A stretch of 64,000 nt of DNA from Bacteroidota bacterium (GCA_016866235.1 VGMW01000001.1:737731-801730); one strand, 5' to 3'; shown: positions 8,407 through 17,419, counted from the first letter of the stretch. The notes: generated by a model from the sequence alone, not told the origin. Made by a program: numbers and translations.

Positions 8407-10785
8407 TTAATTTTCCTGATTTTTTTGAATGTTTCTGATTTCGCCAACCATGCCTTCGTTCCGCTCAAGTTTACCGCGGACGTTAACGGTTGCTTTACAG
8501 GGACCAGTGGTCTCAACTTCGGCTGATTCTACAGTGTAATCACCTGCCTCGAGTTTGGAAGCTCCTAGTAGGTTGGCTTCAAGGAAATTGCCTTTACCTT
8601 CAAGCTCCATTTTGGTTGCGCCGGTGAGGTTGATGTCGATGGATTCCGATTTTACGTCAGCATAGCCTTTAAGCGCACCAGAAAGTGATATTTCCATTTC
8701 CTCTTGTCGAAAATTTTCAACCCTGATGGTTCCTGCGCCGGTAACTTTCAGTGATTCCAGTTCAGGGAGTGTGATGTGAATCCGGAAGTCATAATCATCT
8801 TCGTCGAGGTTTAGATTAATTCCATCCTTCATTTTGATGATTAACGTCCTATTCTCCATAGACACCCTAAGGTTACGTTTGATAAAATCACTACCTGAAA
8901 TATTTATGGCATAGTTTTCTCCCCGCTTAATATCGGCATCGACCACACCACTGATTTCAATTTCATCGAAATTTTTAAAACCATATTCATCCATCACATT
9001 TGGATCTTCTAATTCGTCTTCGAATTCCTGATCAAATGATGTGTCTTTTTCTGTACAGCTTACACATTTTAGACCGGTACTGTCGAATAAAAAGGTTTCC
9101 TTTGACCAATCTTCACTGACGTAGCGGTGAAGGCTGCTGACCTCTTCCATAAAATTTTGGGTAACCATAAACTTAAGATTGTACGGAACGTAGATCTCCA
9201 CTCTTGCCTCTTGTGCATAAAAGGATGTGCCTTTAGGAAATTTGATGTTGGAGTCTACCAAAATCAGACTGTCCTTTTGTTCGATCTTATGGATGACCGA
9301 CTTTGCATTTTCTACGGCTGATTGTCTGCTGTTGCCCCTAGATTCAATGGTCTGGACAATTAAAATGCTATCGTGGTCGTGACCTTTGAAGCGGATGGAA
9401 GTAGCCTGATAACCTTCCAGGCCGGTGTCTTTAAGGCTAAACACCGGTGATGATCCTTGAATCGGGAACCAATACGATGTGCGATGGGAGCCTCCCTTCG
9501 AAAATTTGAGAATCATTGAGGGCAAACTGATGGTCAGCCATATGCAGGACGCAACGAACAGGATGAACATAATTAATCCTGTTATCCTTCCGATCATCCA
9601 TTTTTTGGTGAACAGCGATACGCCAGACATCATTAAAAAATAGGATGGTATGGCAAGTATAATTGGTGCAGCAATCAGCGACCAGGTTGAAAAGGTTTGA
9701 AGAAAAGCTTCGCTCGGAAAATAATTGACCCAATCGGAAGAAAAGCTGCCAGCAGAAATTATACCTAGAAATAGGCCAATGAAAATGGCGGTAGATAGCA
9801 GTAAGGCACCACCGGTCAACACCAGAACCGATCCAAGCACAAATCGGAGAAAAATCACAAATATTTCCGCTATGGGCCCCAGGGCTTTTCCGATGCCTGT
9901 TAGTACGGTAGCAACGGCGCGGAAGGGAAACAGCAGTATTCTGGAAAGTGTGCTTTCCTCATTTTCGCTGATGTTCAGTCTTGATTTTACATTTTTTTCT
10001 ATGTTGGAAAGGGTAACTGGTTCACCACTCATTTCCATTTTCTCTTTGAGTGTAATTGCTGCGGGTACTGCAATCCAAAAAATGATATAAGCGATTATAC
10101 CGAAGCCGAAAAATGCTCCCACAACAAATAGAATTCGGATTATGGACACATCCATTCCTGTGTAGGCCGATAGACCCGATGCCACACCACCCAAAACCTT
10201 ATCTTCTGTATTGCGGTATATTTTTTTGATGCTGGGCTGATCATCCAAATCGTTGGACTCTGGCACGATAATCCACATTAACATATAGCCGAAGAAAACA
10301 AACACATTGGCAACAGGTATCAGCAGGATAAGCAGTAACCTTAGCCAGACCGGATCAATTTTGAAGTAGTGAGCAATTCCGGAGCAAACACCACCAAGTA
10401 CTTTCCGGCGGTTATTCCGGTAGAGTTTTTTGGCTGATTGATTGGAGGAATGTGGATCGGCGTTTTCCTTGCTTTGATTGGTTTGGTTTTCGAACGATGC
10501 AGACTCTTCATCAGAAGCTACGCTGGCTTTGAAATCATCAATACCACCCATAGTTTGGATCAGTGCTTCTACATCTTCCAAAGTGATGACTTGTTTGTCA
10601 TCTGAAAGTTTGGAATGAAATATTTCAGCAATTCTGTTTTCGAGGTCAGCGATTATCTCACTGCTGCCGTCAAATTTGCTGAAGTATTGATTGATGGCAT
10701 CAAGGTACTGGCGTAGTTTTTCATAGCCGTCCTCTTCCACATGAAAGATGATGCCACTGATGTTTATGCTAATATTCTTTTTCAT
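8407..10785 (-). CDS. Two PspC domains plus C-terminal GIN (DUF2807) domain membrane protein
   Basis: A 792-residue membrane protein. Residues 1-90 form a soluble N-terminal region (MKKNISINISG, DLENRIAEIF) usual in these proteins. Two consecutive PspC domains follow (about 120-178 and 187-246), each with RKVLGGVCSGIA- or DKVLGGVASGLS-type motifs and hydrophobic helices. There are further transmembrane segments at about 290-430, then a long extracytoplasmic part and a C-terminal DUF2807/GIN beta-helix (about 625-775; ISGVVDADI, VTGAGTIRVENF, LSGALKGYADV). PspC proteins belong to envelope-stress systems; the GIN part may bind surface components. It lies 24 bases after the padR gene, in a classic PadR-PspC operon, so PadR likely controls it. 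Confidence 0.88.
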   Translation of the reverse strand: MKKNISINISGIIFHVEEDGYEKLRQYLDAINQYFSKFDGSSEIIADLENRIAEIFHSKLSDDKQVITLEDVEALIQTMGGIDDFKASVASDEESASFENQTNQSKENADPHSSNQSAKKLYRNNRRKVLGGVCSGIAHYFKIDPVWLRLLLILLIPVANVFVFFGYMLMWIIVPESNDLDDQPSIKKIYRNTEDKVLGGVASGLSAYTGMDVSIIRILFVVGAFFGFGIIAYIIFWIAVPAAITLKEKMEMSGEPVTLSNIEKNVKSRLNISENEESTLSRILLFPFRAVATVLTGIGKALGPIAEIFVIFLRFVLGSVLVLTGGALLLSTAIFIGLFLGIISAGSFSSDWVNYFPSEAFLQTFSTWSLIAAPIILAIPSYFLMMSGVSLFTKKWMIGRITGLIMFILFVASCIWLTISLPSMILKFSKGGSHRTSYWFPIQGSSPVFSLKDTGLEGYQATSIRFKGHDHDSILIVQTIESRGNSRQSAVENAKSVIHKIEQKDSLILVDSNIKFPKGTSFYAQEARVEIYVPYNLKFMVTQNFMEEVSSLHRYVSEDWSKETFLFDSTGLKCVSCTEKDTSFDQEFEDELEDPNVMDEYGFKNFDEIEISGVVDADIKRGENYAINISGSDFIKRNLRVSMENRTLIIKMKDGINLNLDEDDYDFRIHITLPELESLKVTGAGTIRVENFRQEEMEISLSGALKGYADVKSESIDINLTGATKMELEGKGNFLEANLLGASKLEAGDYTVESAEVETTGPCKATVNVRGKLERNEGMVGEIRNIQKNQEN

Positions 10786-10809
10786 ACGATTCTAGTCTAA
10801 CTATCTGGT

Positions 10810-11148
10810 TTAGTTGGAGGAATGGTTGTTGGTGATTTGGGCGGTTGAGTATTGAATCTCTTTCCATGTCTCTTCCAGCCCGTTTAGGAATTCTTTCCCT
10901 TTTGAGGTGAGCGTATAATATTTCCTTGGTGGTCCGCTTTTGGATTCGATCCATTTATAGTCTACCAAGCCTGAATTTTTGAGTCGGGAAAGTAGGGGAT
11001 ACAGCGTGCCTTCAACAATGATCATTCTGGCCTTGGTGAGTTCACCGAGCATATCGGAAGCATAGACTTCGCCGCGGCTGATGATGTGTAGGATACAATA
11101 TTCCAGCACTCCCTTTTTCATTTGAATCTGAGTGTTTTCGAGGTTCAT
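10810..11148 (-). CDS. PadR family transcriptional regulator
   Basis: A 112-residue winged-helix repressor. It shows the PadR signature: MKKGVLEYCILHII, YASDMLGELTKA, IVEGTLYPLLSRLKNSGLV and the wing GPPRKYYTLTSKGKEFL. It probably dimerises through its C-terminal helix, binds DNA and represses its own operon, which continues into the PspC/GIN gene. An 8-bp palindrome TAGTACTA (11192-11199) just upstream of the -7 element is a candidate operator (inference). The ligand is unknown. Confidence 0.9.
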   Translation of the reverse strand: MNLENTQIQMKKGVLEYCILHIISRGEVYASDMLGELTKARMIIVEGTLYPLLSRLKNSGLVDYKWIESKSGPPRKYYTLTSKGKEFLNGLEETWKEIQYSTAQITNNHSSN

Positions 11149-11171
11149 GTTGCTGTTTAGCAGTTTATACG

Positions 11172-11179
11172 CAAAGGTA
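11172..11179 (-). promoter_or_regulatory. Bacteroidota -7 promoter element for padR-pspC
   Basis: On the minus strand this reads TACCTTTG, a perfect TAnnTTTG match, ending 23 bases before the padR ATG. A TTG lies 22 bases upstream of it. The palindrome at 11192-11199 sits between the two, where a repressor would block RNA polymerase. Confidence 0.65.
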
Positions 11180-11289
11180 CCTTGTAATGTTTAGTACTAG
11201 GCAATGAATTTTCAAATATTTTTATAAAACCGCTTAAAAATCTTAAAAAGGAGGTTTATAGGAAGTAAGGAAGCGACAGAAAAATTGCG

Positions 11290-12366
11290 CTATTGCAGGA
11301 ACGCTGCCAGGAGCCGGTGAAAATGGTGGGTACCTGTTTCACGGGTAACCGAATACCTGCCTTGCGTATAATACCTTGATCGTATGCCTTTTTGGACGTT
11401 GCAAACAATGTCTTCATCCTCCATTTCAACCTGATGGAGGTCGGCACCAACGCCCTGGCGCAATCGGTTTTCATCCGAAACGTAGGTTAAGAAGCTAACG
11501 GTGCAGGAAGAGGGCGTTTTAGGTTTAACAATATTTATGGACAAGCCCCAGGGGTAAAAGTTGAACATCATGTTCGGAAAAACCCAGAAATAATATCCCC
11601 CAACTTTTTTACCATAATCAGGACTTTCCACCGGCAGGTTGAAGCACGCCTCATTGGATTTGGCAATCCCCAATTGTAGGTTCGAATATTGGAACAATTC
11701 AGTTGTATAATTTCCGTAGTCAATCGCCTCATTTAAACCTGCATGCACGAATGGTATGTGGAAACCTTCAAGATAATTTTCGCAATACAAAGCCCAGTGG
11801 GCGTCTACTTCGTAATCCCTCGATAGCTCCGGCCTTAATCTGAATTGGGTAAAGTCCATCCAAGCTAGCCTTTCTGACATTTCCTTGAAAAACGCACTTG
11901 CGGGCAATTGACCAAGAGAGGTGAAAATCCATTTTCCCCACTGATGAATGGGTAGGGTATGGAGATGATCGGATTCCGATGGAAAATTTTCAACCTCCCT
12001 AAATTCAGGCATGGAGGAAAATTTACCATTTAAGCCAAATCGGCGTCCATGGTATTTACAACGGATGTCGTTGAGTCTACATGCTTTTTCAACCAAAAGG
12101 TTGCCCCGGTGGGTGCACACGTTGGAAAGGCAATGAATATTATTCTCTTTATCACGGGTGAGCAGCAGCGGCTCGTTAATCATACCTGGCAACAATTGCA
12201 CAGGGGTAACCCAGCCCGATTCGCTGACTTGATCGGTGTCGCCGGCAAACTGCCAGCTCGAGTCGAATATTTTTTCTTTTGATTCTTCAAAGACAGAATC
12301 ACTCAGATAAAAATCTGTGTGAATGGTTTTTGCTTTTTCGATGGCTGGATCTACAAAAAATCGCAT
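11290..12366 (-). CDS. Rieske non-heme iron oxygenase, large subunit
   Basis: A 358-residue cytosolic oxygenase. The Rieske [2Fe-2S] ligands are C84-x-H86 (CTHRG) and C103/H106 (CKYHG). The catalytic iron site shows the ENYLEGFHIPFVH pattern that supplies two histidines, with an Asp/Glu cluster (EMEDEDI) later that fits the third ligand. Relatives include choline monooxygenase-like and ring-hydroxylating dioxygenase alpha subunits; the substrate is not determinable. No reductase or ferredoxin gene is nearby, so it must borrow electrons. ATG 12366 is preferred over TTG 12402, which would overlap the upstream gene by 4 bases and add 12 residues of doubtful homology. Confidence 0.85.
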   Translation of the reverse strand: MRFFVDPAIEKAKTIHTDFYLSDSVFEESKEKIFDSSWQFAGDTDQVSESGWVTPVQLLPGMINEPLLLTRDKENNIHCLSNVCTHRGNLLVEKACRLNDIRCKYHGRRFGLNGKFSSMPEFREVENFPSESDHLHTLPIHQWGKWIFTSLGQLPASAFFKEMSERLAWMDFTQFRLRPELSRDYEVDAHWALYCENYLEGFHIPFVHAGLNEAIDYGNYTTELFQYSNLQLGIAKSNEACFNLPVESPDYGKKVGGYYFWVFPNMMFNFYPWGLSINIVKPKTPSSCTVSFLTYVSDENRLRQGVGADLHQVEMEDEDIVCNVQKGIRSRYYTQGRYSVTRETGTHHFHRLLAAFLQ

Positions 12367-12398
12367 GAATTTCGGTTCAGGAAACCTAACGCAATCTA

Positions 12399-13160
12399 TC
12401 AATTTTTAAGAGCAGTCTGAAGATCACTAAGCAGGTCCTTAGTTGTGGATTGATCCTTTAGTACTGATTGAAGTGCTTTCAATGTATAGGAAGGAATGGT
12501 TTCACCTTTCGTAAGCTTACTTTCAACATCCTGTAGGATTTCAAGTGCATCGGTTTTGCCCTCAAAGGTGCGCTCGACAACAGCATTTCGAAGTCTCTGA
12601 ACAATCTCAACAGCAGGGATTCCAGCCTCTACCGCCTTATTGAATTTCATGATTTCAGCCGTACGTATCTCAATTTTTTTATTGTAGCGAGCAACAATTA
12701 AGTTCAGCTCTGCACGGCCTAAAAAACCTGCAGCAATGCTATCAGCCAAGGGCTTATCATCGATGAACTCCGGCATCGCTTTTTTGAAATTAAGCCTCGG
12801 CAATTCCATCATTTGGCCATCAGCCTTGAGCAGTAGAACCCCATCGTAGTTGAAGCTATTGTGGCTGGATTGGAAAGCAAGTACCGATAAATATCCATCC
12901 TGCATTACGCGCATAAACCTCAGTTTAGCATCGTAGGTCACCGGCTTATAGGTCTGATTTTCGATTTGTAATGATTTTACCTGGAGTGCGGATAGAAAAA
13001 TCGATTTATCATTTTTTATTCTAACGCGATCAATTTTTTCATTCGACTCAAGGATAAGATTTCCCCGTAAAGTGTCGCCCGAAATGGTTACCACAAAACC
13101 CATTTGCGCAAATCCAGAACCTGAGCATAGCAACGTGAGTACAAACAACAGCCGGTTCAT
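12399..13160 (-). CDS. Secreted/periplasmic protein of unknown function
   Basis: A 253-residue protein with a clear signal peptide (MNRLLFVLTLLCSGSGFAQ) and an N-terminal GFVVTISGDTLRGNL motif common to many uncharacterised Bacteroidota exported proteins. The second half is helical and charged, possibly coiled-coil. The frame is open 79 codons further upstream, but that extension is low-complexity, overlaps the divergent gene and is unlikely to be used. It precedes the Rieske gene by 32 bases; a functional link is not evident. Confidence 0.65.
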   Translation of the reverse strand: MNRLLFVLTLLCSGSGFAQMGFVVTISGDTLRGNLILESNEKIDRVRIKNDKSIFLSALQVKSLQIENQTYKPVTYDAKLRFMRVMQDGYLSVLAFQSSHNSFNYDGVLLLKADGQMMELPRLNFKKAMPEFIDDKPLADSIAAGFLGRAELNLIVARYNKKIEIRTAEIMKFNKAVEAGIPAVEIVQRLRNAVVERTFEGKTDALEILQDVESKLTKGETIPSYTLKALQSVLKDQSTTKDLLSDLQTALKN

Positions 13161-13202
13161 GAATCGGTGGGGATGAGCTTTGGTAAATTGGTTATCTTCA
13201 GG

Positions 13203-13210
13203 CAAAATTA
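13203..13210 (-). promoter_or_regulatory. -7 promoter element for the 253-residue exported protein
   Basis: The minus strand reads TAATTTTG, a perfect TAnnTTTG, 42 bases before the ATG at 13160. It lies in the 54-base gap shared with the divergent bestrophin gene. Confidence 0.5.
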
Positions 13211-13214
13211 TCTC

Positions 13215-14096
13215 ATGGTAAAGTATAATCCTAAAGTTTGGCTGTCCATCATATTCCACAGTTACAGCCGGCAGATCATGCGAACACTTCGTCCGGCTTT
13301 GGTGTTCATTACCATTTTTTCCCTTTTGGTTTGTATTGTAATCCTTGATGTGTTTCGTCTGCATGAACAGGAATTCAAAAGCACGATAACCATTCACCAG
13401 CTTTTGGGTATTGTTCTTGGTTTATTTCTGGTCTTTAGGATCAATTCTTCCTACGATCGCTGGTGGGAGGGAAGAAAGCTTTGGGGAAGTATGGTTAACA
13501 ACGTGCGAAATCTCGCTATAAAATTCAGCACCTATTTATCACCAACCGATGTTGAGAACAGGGAATGGTTTGCTAAAATGATTTCAAATGTACCGGCATC
13601 ACTCAGAGATCACCTGCGCGGAAGGCATCGTCTGGAAGATTTGGAATTACCAGATTCTGAAATTCAAGAAACTGCTGAAAATTTCCGTCACCTGCCAAAT
13701 CTGGTATGTCTTTCTATTTACAAGCGAGTTGAAAAAATGAAACTGGAGGGAAAGTTGACTGAAAATCAACTTTGGTTATTGGACCGGGAATTGAAAGAGT
13801 TTGCAGATATCATTGGTGCATGCGAGCGAATCAAAAACACGCCAATTCCTTATTCCTACGCCATGTTTATTAAGAAGTTCATTTTTATTTTCCTGATAAC
13901 ACTTCCCTTTGGATTGGTTACTACCCTGCTGTACGTCACCGTACCGGTGGTGGTACTGGTCACGTTTGTTTTGCTTTCAGTGGAATTAATTGCGGAGGAG
14001 ATTGAGGATCCGTTTGGTAAGGATGTCAACGACCTGCCTACCGATGAGCTTTCAGTTAAAATGCAGGAAAGTGTACGGGAGATTCTGATTCGCTGA
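13215..14096 (+). CDS. Bestrophin family anion channel (YneE/RFP-TM type)
   Basis: A 293-residue inner-membrane protein. Features are the N-terminal MVKYNPKVWLSIIFHSY, a transmembrane helix RPALVFITIFSLLVCIVIL, the conserved FRINSSYDRWWEGRKLWG segment, and C-terminal helices (FIFIFLITLPFGLV, VVLVTFVLLSVELI) ending in the acidic EEIEDPFG signature. Family members form pentameric chloride- or ion-conducting channels. ATG 13215 is chosen over 13167 because the shorter form matches the family N-terminus. It converges with a tiny membrane ORF 1 base after its stop. Confidence 0.88.
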   Translation: MVKYNPKVWLSIIFHSYSRQIMRTLRPALVFITIFSLLVCIVILDVFRLHEQEFKSTITIHQLLGIVLGLFLVFRINSSYDRWWEGRKLWGSMVNNVRNLAIKFSTYLSPTDVENREWFAKMISNVPASLRDHLRGRHRLEDLELPDSEIQETAENFRHLPNLVCLSIYKRVEKMKLEGKLTENQLWLLDRELKEFADIIGACERIKNTPIPYSYAMFIKKFIFIFLITLPFGLVTTLLYVTVPVVVLVTFVLLSVELIAEEIEDPFGKDVNDLPTDELSVKMQESVREILIR

Positions 14097-14097
14097 T

Positions 14098-14220
14098 TCA
14101 GCGAAAGGCAGTATACAGTAGATAAATAAGAATCATCAGGATCAACAACGCATACATGGCAAGGTCAACTTTAATGTACTCCCGGTAGTTTTCGTAAGCC
14201 CTTTTGAACCAATTGAACAT
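14098..14220 (-). CDS. Small single-pass membrane protein (40 residues)
   Basis: An ORF with ATG at 14220 and TGA at 14098 encodes MFNWFKRAYENYREYIKVD followed by a 19-residue hydrophobic helix (LAMYALLILMILIYLLYTA) and FR. A basic amphipathic head and one transmembrane span are typical of bacterial microproteins. It lies tail-to-tail with the bestrophin gene, one base apart. No homologue is recognised by name. Its clean start, stop and membrane topology support it as a real gene, but expression is unproven. Confidence 0.55.
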   Translation of the reverse strand: MFNWFKRAYENYREYIKVDLAMYALLILMILIYLLYTAFR

Positions 14221-14312
14221 TTAAACCTGATTTCGTGCAATAATAGCTACCGTTGGTGCACTCTGGCAAGGATTGCGGGCATGGTAAAGAGGAAATTTTC
14301 TCGGCATTATTT

Positions 14313-14320
14313 TAAGTTTG
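14313..14320 (+). promoter_or_regulatory. -7 promoter element, very short leader
   Basis: TAAGTTTG is a perfect TAnnTTTG, ending only 7 bases before the ATG at 14328. Transcription would start at or next to the start codon. Confidence 0.55.
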
Positions 14321-14327
14321 TCGTCCC

Positions 14328-17300
14328 ATGCTTTTTAGAGATCCCTTTGCCTTGAAGCGCCCTTTCCCCAATTGTCTTTTCCTGATTTTTCTTTTGCTCG
14401 TAGGCGTGGGGTCTGTCCATGGTCAGATGTTTTCTACACTAGAAAATACCCCTGCTTCCGTACGATGGAAAAAAATTGAGACCACTGATTTCCGGATCAT
14501 CTATCCGGCAGGTTTTTATCAGCAGGCCAACCGAATGGCCAATACCCTACAGACCATCCGCATGCCTGAAAGCAAGACCATAGGTTCAGCGGCATGGAAA
14601 ATGCCCATCGTTCTTCAGAATAAATCTTCCATCTCTAATGGTTTCGTCGCGCTGGGCCCACGACGCTCTGAATTTTTTACCATGCCGTCTCAGAATTATA
14701 ACTTTTTGGGAACCAACGATTGGCTTAACCTACTCGCTGTTCACGAATACCGACACATGGCTCAATACAAACACAGTGTTAGAGGATTTAATAAAATCTT
14801 TTACTATCTGTTTGGTCAGGAGGCGCTCGCAGGTTTGTCGTATGTTTCAGCCCCTGCTTGGTTTTGGGAAGGCGACGCCGTAGCCACCGAGACGGCATTC
14901 ACAAGCAGCGGCCGCGGAAGAATACCGAATTTCGATTTGGTCTTCAGAACCAATTTGCAGGAGGGAAGAAAATTCAATTACCACAAACAATACCTTCGAT
15001 CGTACAAACACTTTATCCCGAACCATTATGTGCTGGGTTACCACATGGTTTCTTATCTGCGGAAGAAATGGGATGATCCAGAGGTGTGGGGAAAAATTAC
15101 CGCCAGGGCATGGCATGTGCCTTTTATGCCCTTCACTTTTTCAACCGCTACCCGGATTGAAGGTGGGAAATATCTACGGGGGCTTTACCGGGAAATGGCC
15201 GATACCCTAACGACACAATGGCAGCAGTACGCTTCCTCCCTTCCAATCACCGCCTATGAGGTTATATCCAAACGAAAAGGTAAGGCTTATACCGATTATT
15301 CGTTCCCCCAATTTATAAATGACAGTACGCTGGTGGTTATGAAATCAGGGATCGGTACCATCGATCAGCTTGCGTTGTTAACCCCTAAGGGTGAGAAAAA
15401 ACTTTTTACTCCCGGTCCTGTGAATGAAACGGGTATGATTGATGCCTCTGGTGGTCGGGTGGTTTGGAATGAATACCGATTTGATCCGCGTTGGCCAGCA
15501 AAAAATTATTCAATCGTTAAAGGAACCGATCTCGACAGCGGTAGATTCAGTGCGCATACCGTATCCAGACAAACGCGTTATGCAGGTGCCGCCATTTCAC
15601 CGGATGGTTCAAAGGTTGTGACCGTAGAGAGCGCCGAAGATTATTCCTGTCGCCTGGTTGTATTGAGGTATTCAGATGGAAACATTATTCAAATCATACA
15701 AAATCCTGACCAGGCATTCTATGCTATGCCGCGATGGGATGAAAGCGGTAAAAAAATTGTGGCGCTTAAGACTGTCGATGGACTGAAATCAATCGTGTTG
15801 ATCGATGCTTCCTCTGGTAAGGAGGAGGTGCTTTTAGCGCCCTCGGATTGGAATGTGGGCTATCCTGTCCTGCAAAACGGGTACCTGTTGTTCAATGCTC
15901 CAGTAGGGGGTGTCGATAATGTTTTTGCGCTGAACCGAGCCAATGGTTTGATTTATCAAATAACGGTAGCCAGGTATGGTGCCTACAATCCATGTGTCTC
16001 ACCAGATGGCAAATACCTGGTTTACAACAATCAGTCTGCCGATGGTTTGGATGTGGTGAGAGTAAAGTTTGATCCTAAATCCTGGCAGCCATTTACCGGC
16101 GATCCGGATTATTTTCCTGAGCTCTACTCACATTTGGTTAAGCAGGAAAAAAATGCTCACCTACTCGACAGTATACCCAGCGTTACCTATCCTGAAAAAA
16201 GCTACCGAAAAGGTTTAAAGCTCATCAATCCGCACAGTTGGGGTGGATTTGTTTCCACCGATCTGACAAGGGCAAGTTTTGGTGTTACATCAAGAGATGT
16301 TTTGAGCAACCTTTCCATGAGTGGTGGATATGAATTTGATCTTCAGGAAAGAACAGGGAATTGGCAAGGCGGTGCCTCCCTGCAAACGTTTTTTCCAATT
16401 GCCGAATTTGAGTACTCAAGCGGTAAGCGTGACGTTGAGGTCGCAGACGATCTGGAATTTATAGAATCCGTCAACGGTTCTGACACAGTAACCGTAAATG
16501 CTCCGCTGAGTTTTTCATGGGAGGAAAAAACAATTGAAGGTGGTTTTCGGATTCCATTTAATCTTACGCAGTCTCGTTTTTTTACCCAATTGAGTCTTTG
16601 GAATTATTTAGGAAACACAGTAGTCGATGGATTTAAAAATAGTTACGATCAGGGCGGTAGGGTGGTAAGCACAAAATATCCGCAGTATTTTTTTAGATCT
16701 TATCAGGATAATGGTTCGCTTCGCTATAATCGATTTGGATTGAATTTTTACAATCTGCTAAAGACCAGTACCCGCGACATCAACAGCCGCTGGGGACAGG
16801 TTTTATTTTTAGATGCTGTGAATTCGATTCCTGGAAGTGATTTCACAGGTGCACAGTTTTCTCTTACTTCCTATTTGTATTTCCCTGGTTTGCTTGCGCA
16901 CCACTCATTGTGGGGTTATTGGGCTTTTCAGAATACGAAAATTGACTGGCGGAATCGGGCCAATTATAATTTCAGAAATGAAATTCCTTTACCACGCTCT
17001 GTTGCCTCTTCGAGGTCCGAAAAAATGTATTCGATGTCGGTCAATTATACCATGCCGGTCTGGTATCCGGATATATCGATTGGACCACTGATTAATTTCA
17101 AGCGTGTGCGGTTGAACGGTTTTGCTGATTATGCCTTCGGCGACAATCCGGCACTTAGAGATCTGACCCGGAAGGCCCAGTCCACCACCTATTTTTCGAC
17201 TGGAGCGGAGGTGAAGTTTGATGTGAACTTTTTCAGGTTATTGCCAGAGTTTGATTTTGGTGTCAGGGTTACCCGGACGGTGCTTCCCAGGAGTGGATTA

Positions 17301-17336
17301 TCCTTTGAATTTCTACTGGGAACGGTCAATTTTTAA
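14328..17336 (+). CDS. Zincin-like metalloprotease / TolB-like propeller / outer-membrane beta-barrel protein
   Basis: A 1002-residue protein with three parts. After the signal peptide (to about GSVHGQ, residue 33) comes a gluzincin-like domain with HEYRH at 139-143 and a downstream Glu at 181 (FWEGDA), matching the zinc-binding HExxH...E pattern. Residues about 260-600 contain repeated TolB/WD40-like blades (AAISPDGSKVVTVES, AMPRWDESGKKIV, PCVSPDGKYLVYNN). Residues about 640-1002 look like an outer-membrane beta-barrel, with aromatic amphipathic strands and a C-terminal Phe suited to BAM insertion. Proteins of this type occur in Bacteroidota without assigned function. Activity as a surface or periplasmic protease is inferred from the intact motif. 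Confidence 0.75.
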   Translation: MLFRDPFALKRPFPNCLFLIFLLLVGVGSVHGQMFSTLENTPASVRWKKIETTDFRIIYPAGFYQQANRMANTLQTIRMPESKTIGSAAWKMPIVLQNKSSISNGFVALGPRRSEFFTMPSQNYNFLGTNDWLNLLAVHEYRHMAQYKHSVRGFNKIFYYLFGQEALAGLSYVSAPAWFWEGDAVATETAFTSSGRGRIPNFDLVFRTNLQEGRKFNYHKQYLRSYKHFIPNHYVLGYHMVSYLRKKWDDPEVWGKITARAWHVPFMPFTFSTATRIEGGKYLRGLYREMADTLTTQWQQYASSLPITAYEVISKRKGKAYTDYSFPQFINDSTLVVMKSGIGTIDQLALLTPKGEKKLFTPGPVNETGMIDASGGRVVWNEYRFDPRWPAKNYSIVKGTDLDSGRFSAHTVSRQTRYAGAAISPDGSKVVTVESAEDYSCRLVVLRYSDGNIIQIIQNPDQAFYAMPRWDESGKKIVALKTVDGLKSIVLIDASSGKEEVLLAPSDWNVGYPVLQNGYLLFNAPVGGVDNVFALNRANGLIYQITVARYGAYNPCVSPDGKYLVYNNQSADGLDVVRVKFDPKSWQPFTGDPDYFPELYSHLVKQEKNAHLLDSIPSVTYPEKSYRKGLKLINPHSWGGFVSTDLTRASFGVTSRDVLSNLSMSGGYEFDLQERTGNWQGGASLQTFFPIAEFEYSSGKRDVEVADDLEFIESVNGSDTVTVNAPLSFSWEEKTIEGGFRIPFNLTQSRFFTQLSLWNYLGNTVVDGFKNSYDQGGRVVSTKYPQYFFRSYQDNGSLRYNRFGLNFYNLLKTSTRDINSRWGQVLFLDAVNSIPGSDFTGAQFSLTSYLYFPGLLAHHSLWGYWAFQNTKIDWRNRANYNFRNEIPLPRSVASSRSEKMYSMSVNYTMPVWYPDISIGPLINFKRVRLNGFADYAFGDNPALRDLTRKAQSTTYFSTGAEVKFDVNFFRLLPEFDFGVRVTRTVLPRSGLSFEFLLGTVNF

Positions 17337-17348
17337 AAGGCTGTGAAA

Positions 17349-17380
17349 TTTGGGTAAAGGTCCCTGAAGCCCTATTTTTG
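17349..17380 (+). promoter_or_regulatory. Bacteroidota-type promoter of the PDH E2 gene
   Basis: TTTG (17349-17352), a 20-base spacer and TATTTTTG (17373-17380) match the Bacteroidota -33/-7 consensus completely. The E2 start codon is 39 bases downstream. Confidence 0.8.
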
Positions 17381-17419
17381 GCCCCTGCAATTGAAAATAA
17401 CCGCTGAAAATCTGATCGT

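Noticed and set aside
13160-13397. N-terminal extension of the 253-residue exported protein
   Set aside because: It would bury the signal peptide and overlap the bestrophin gene on the other strand.
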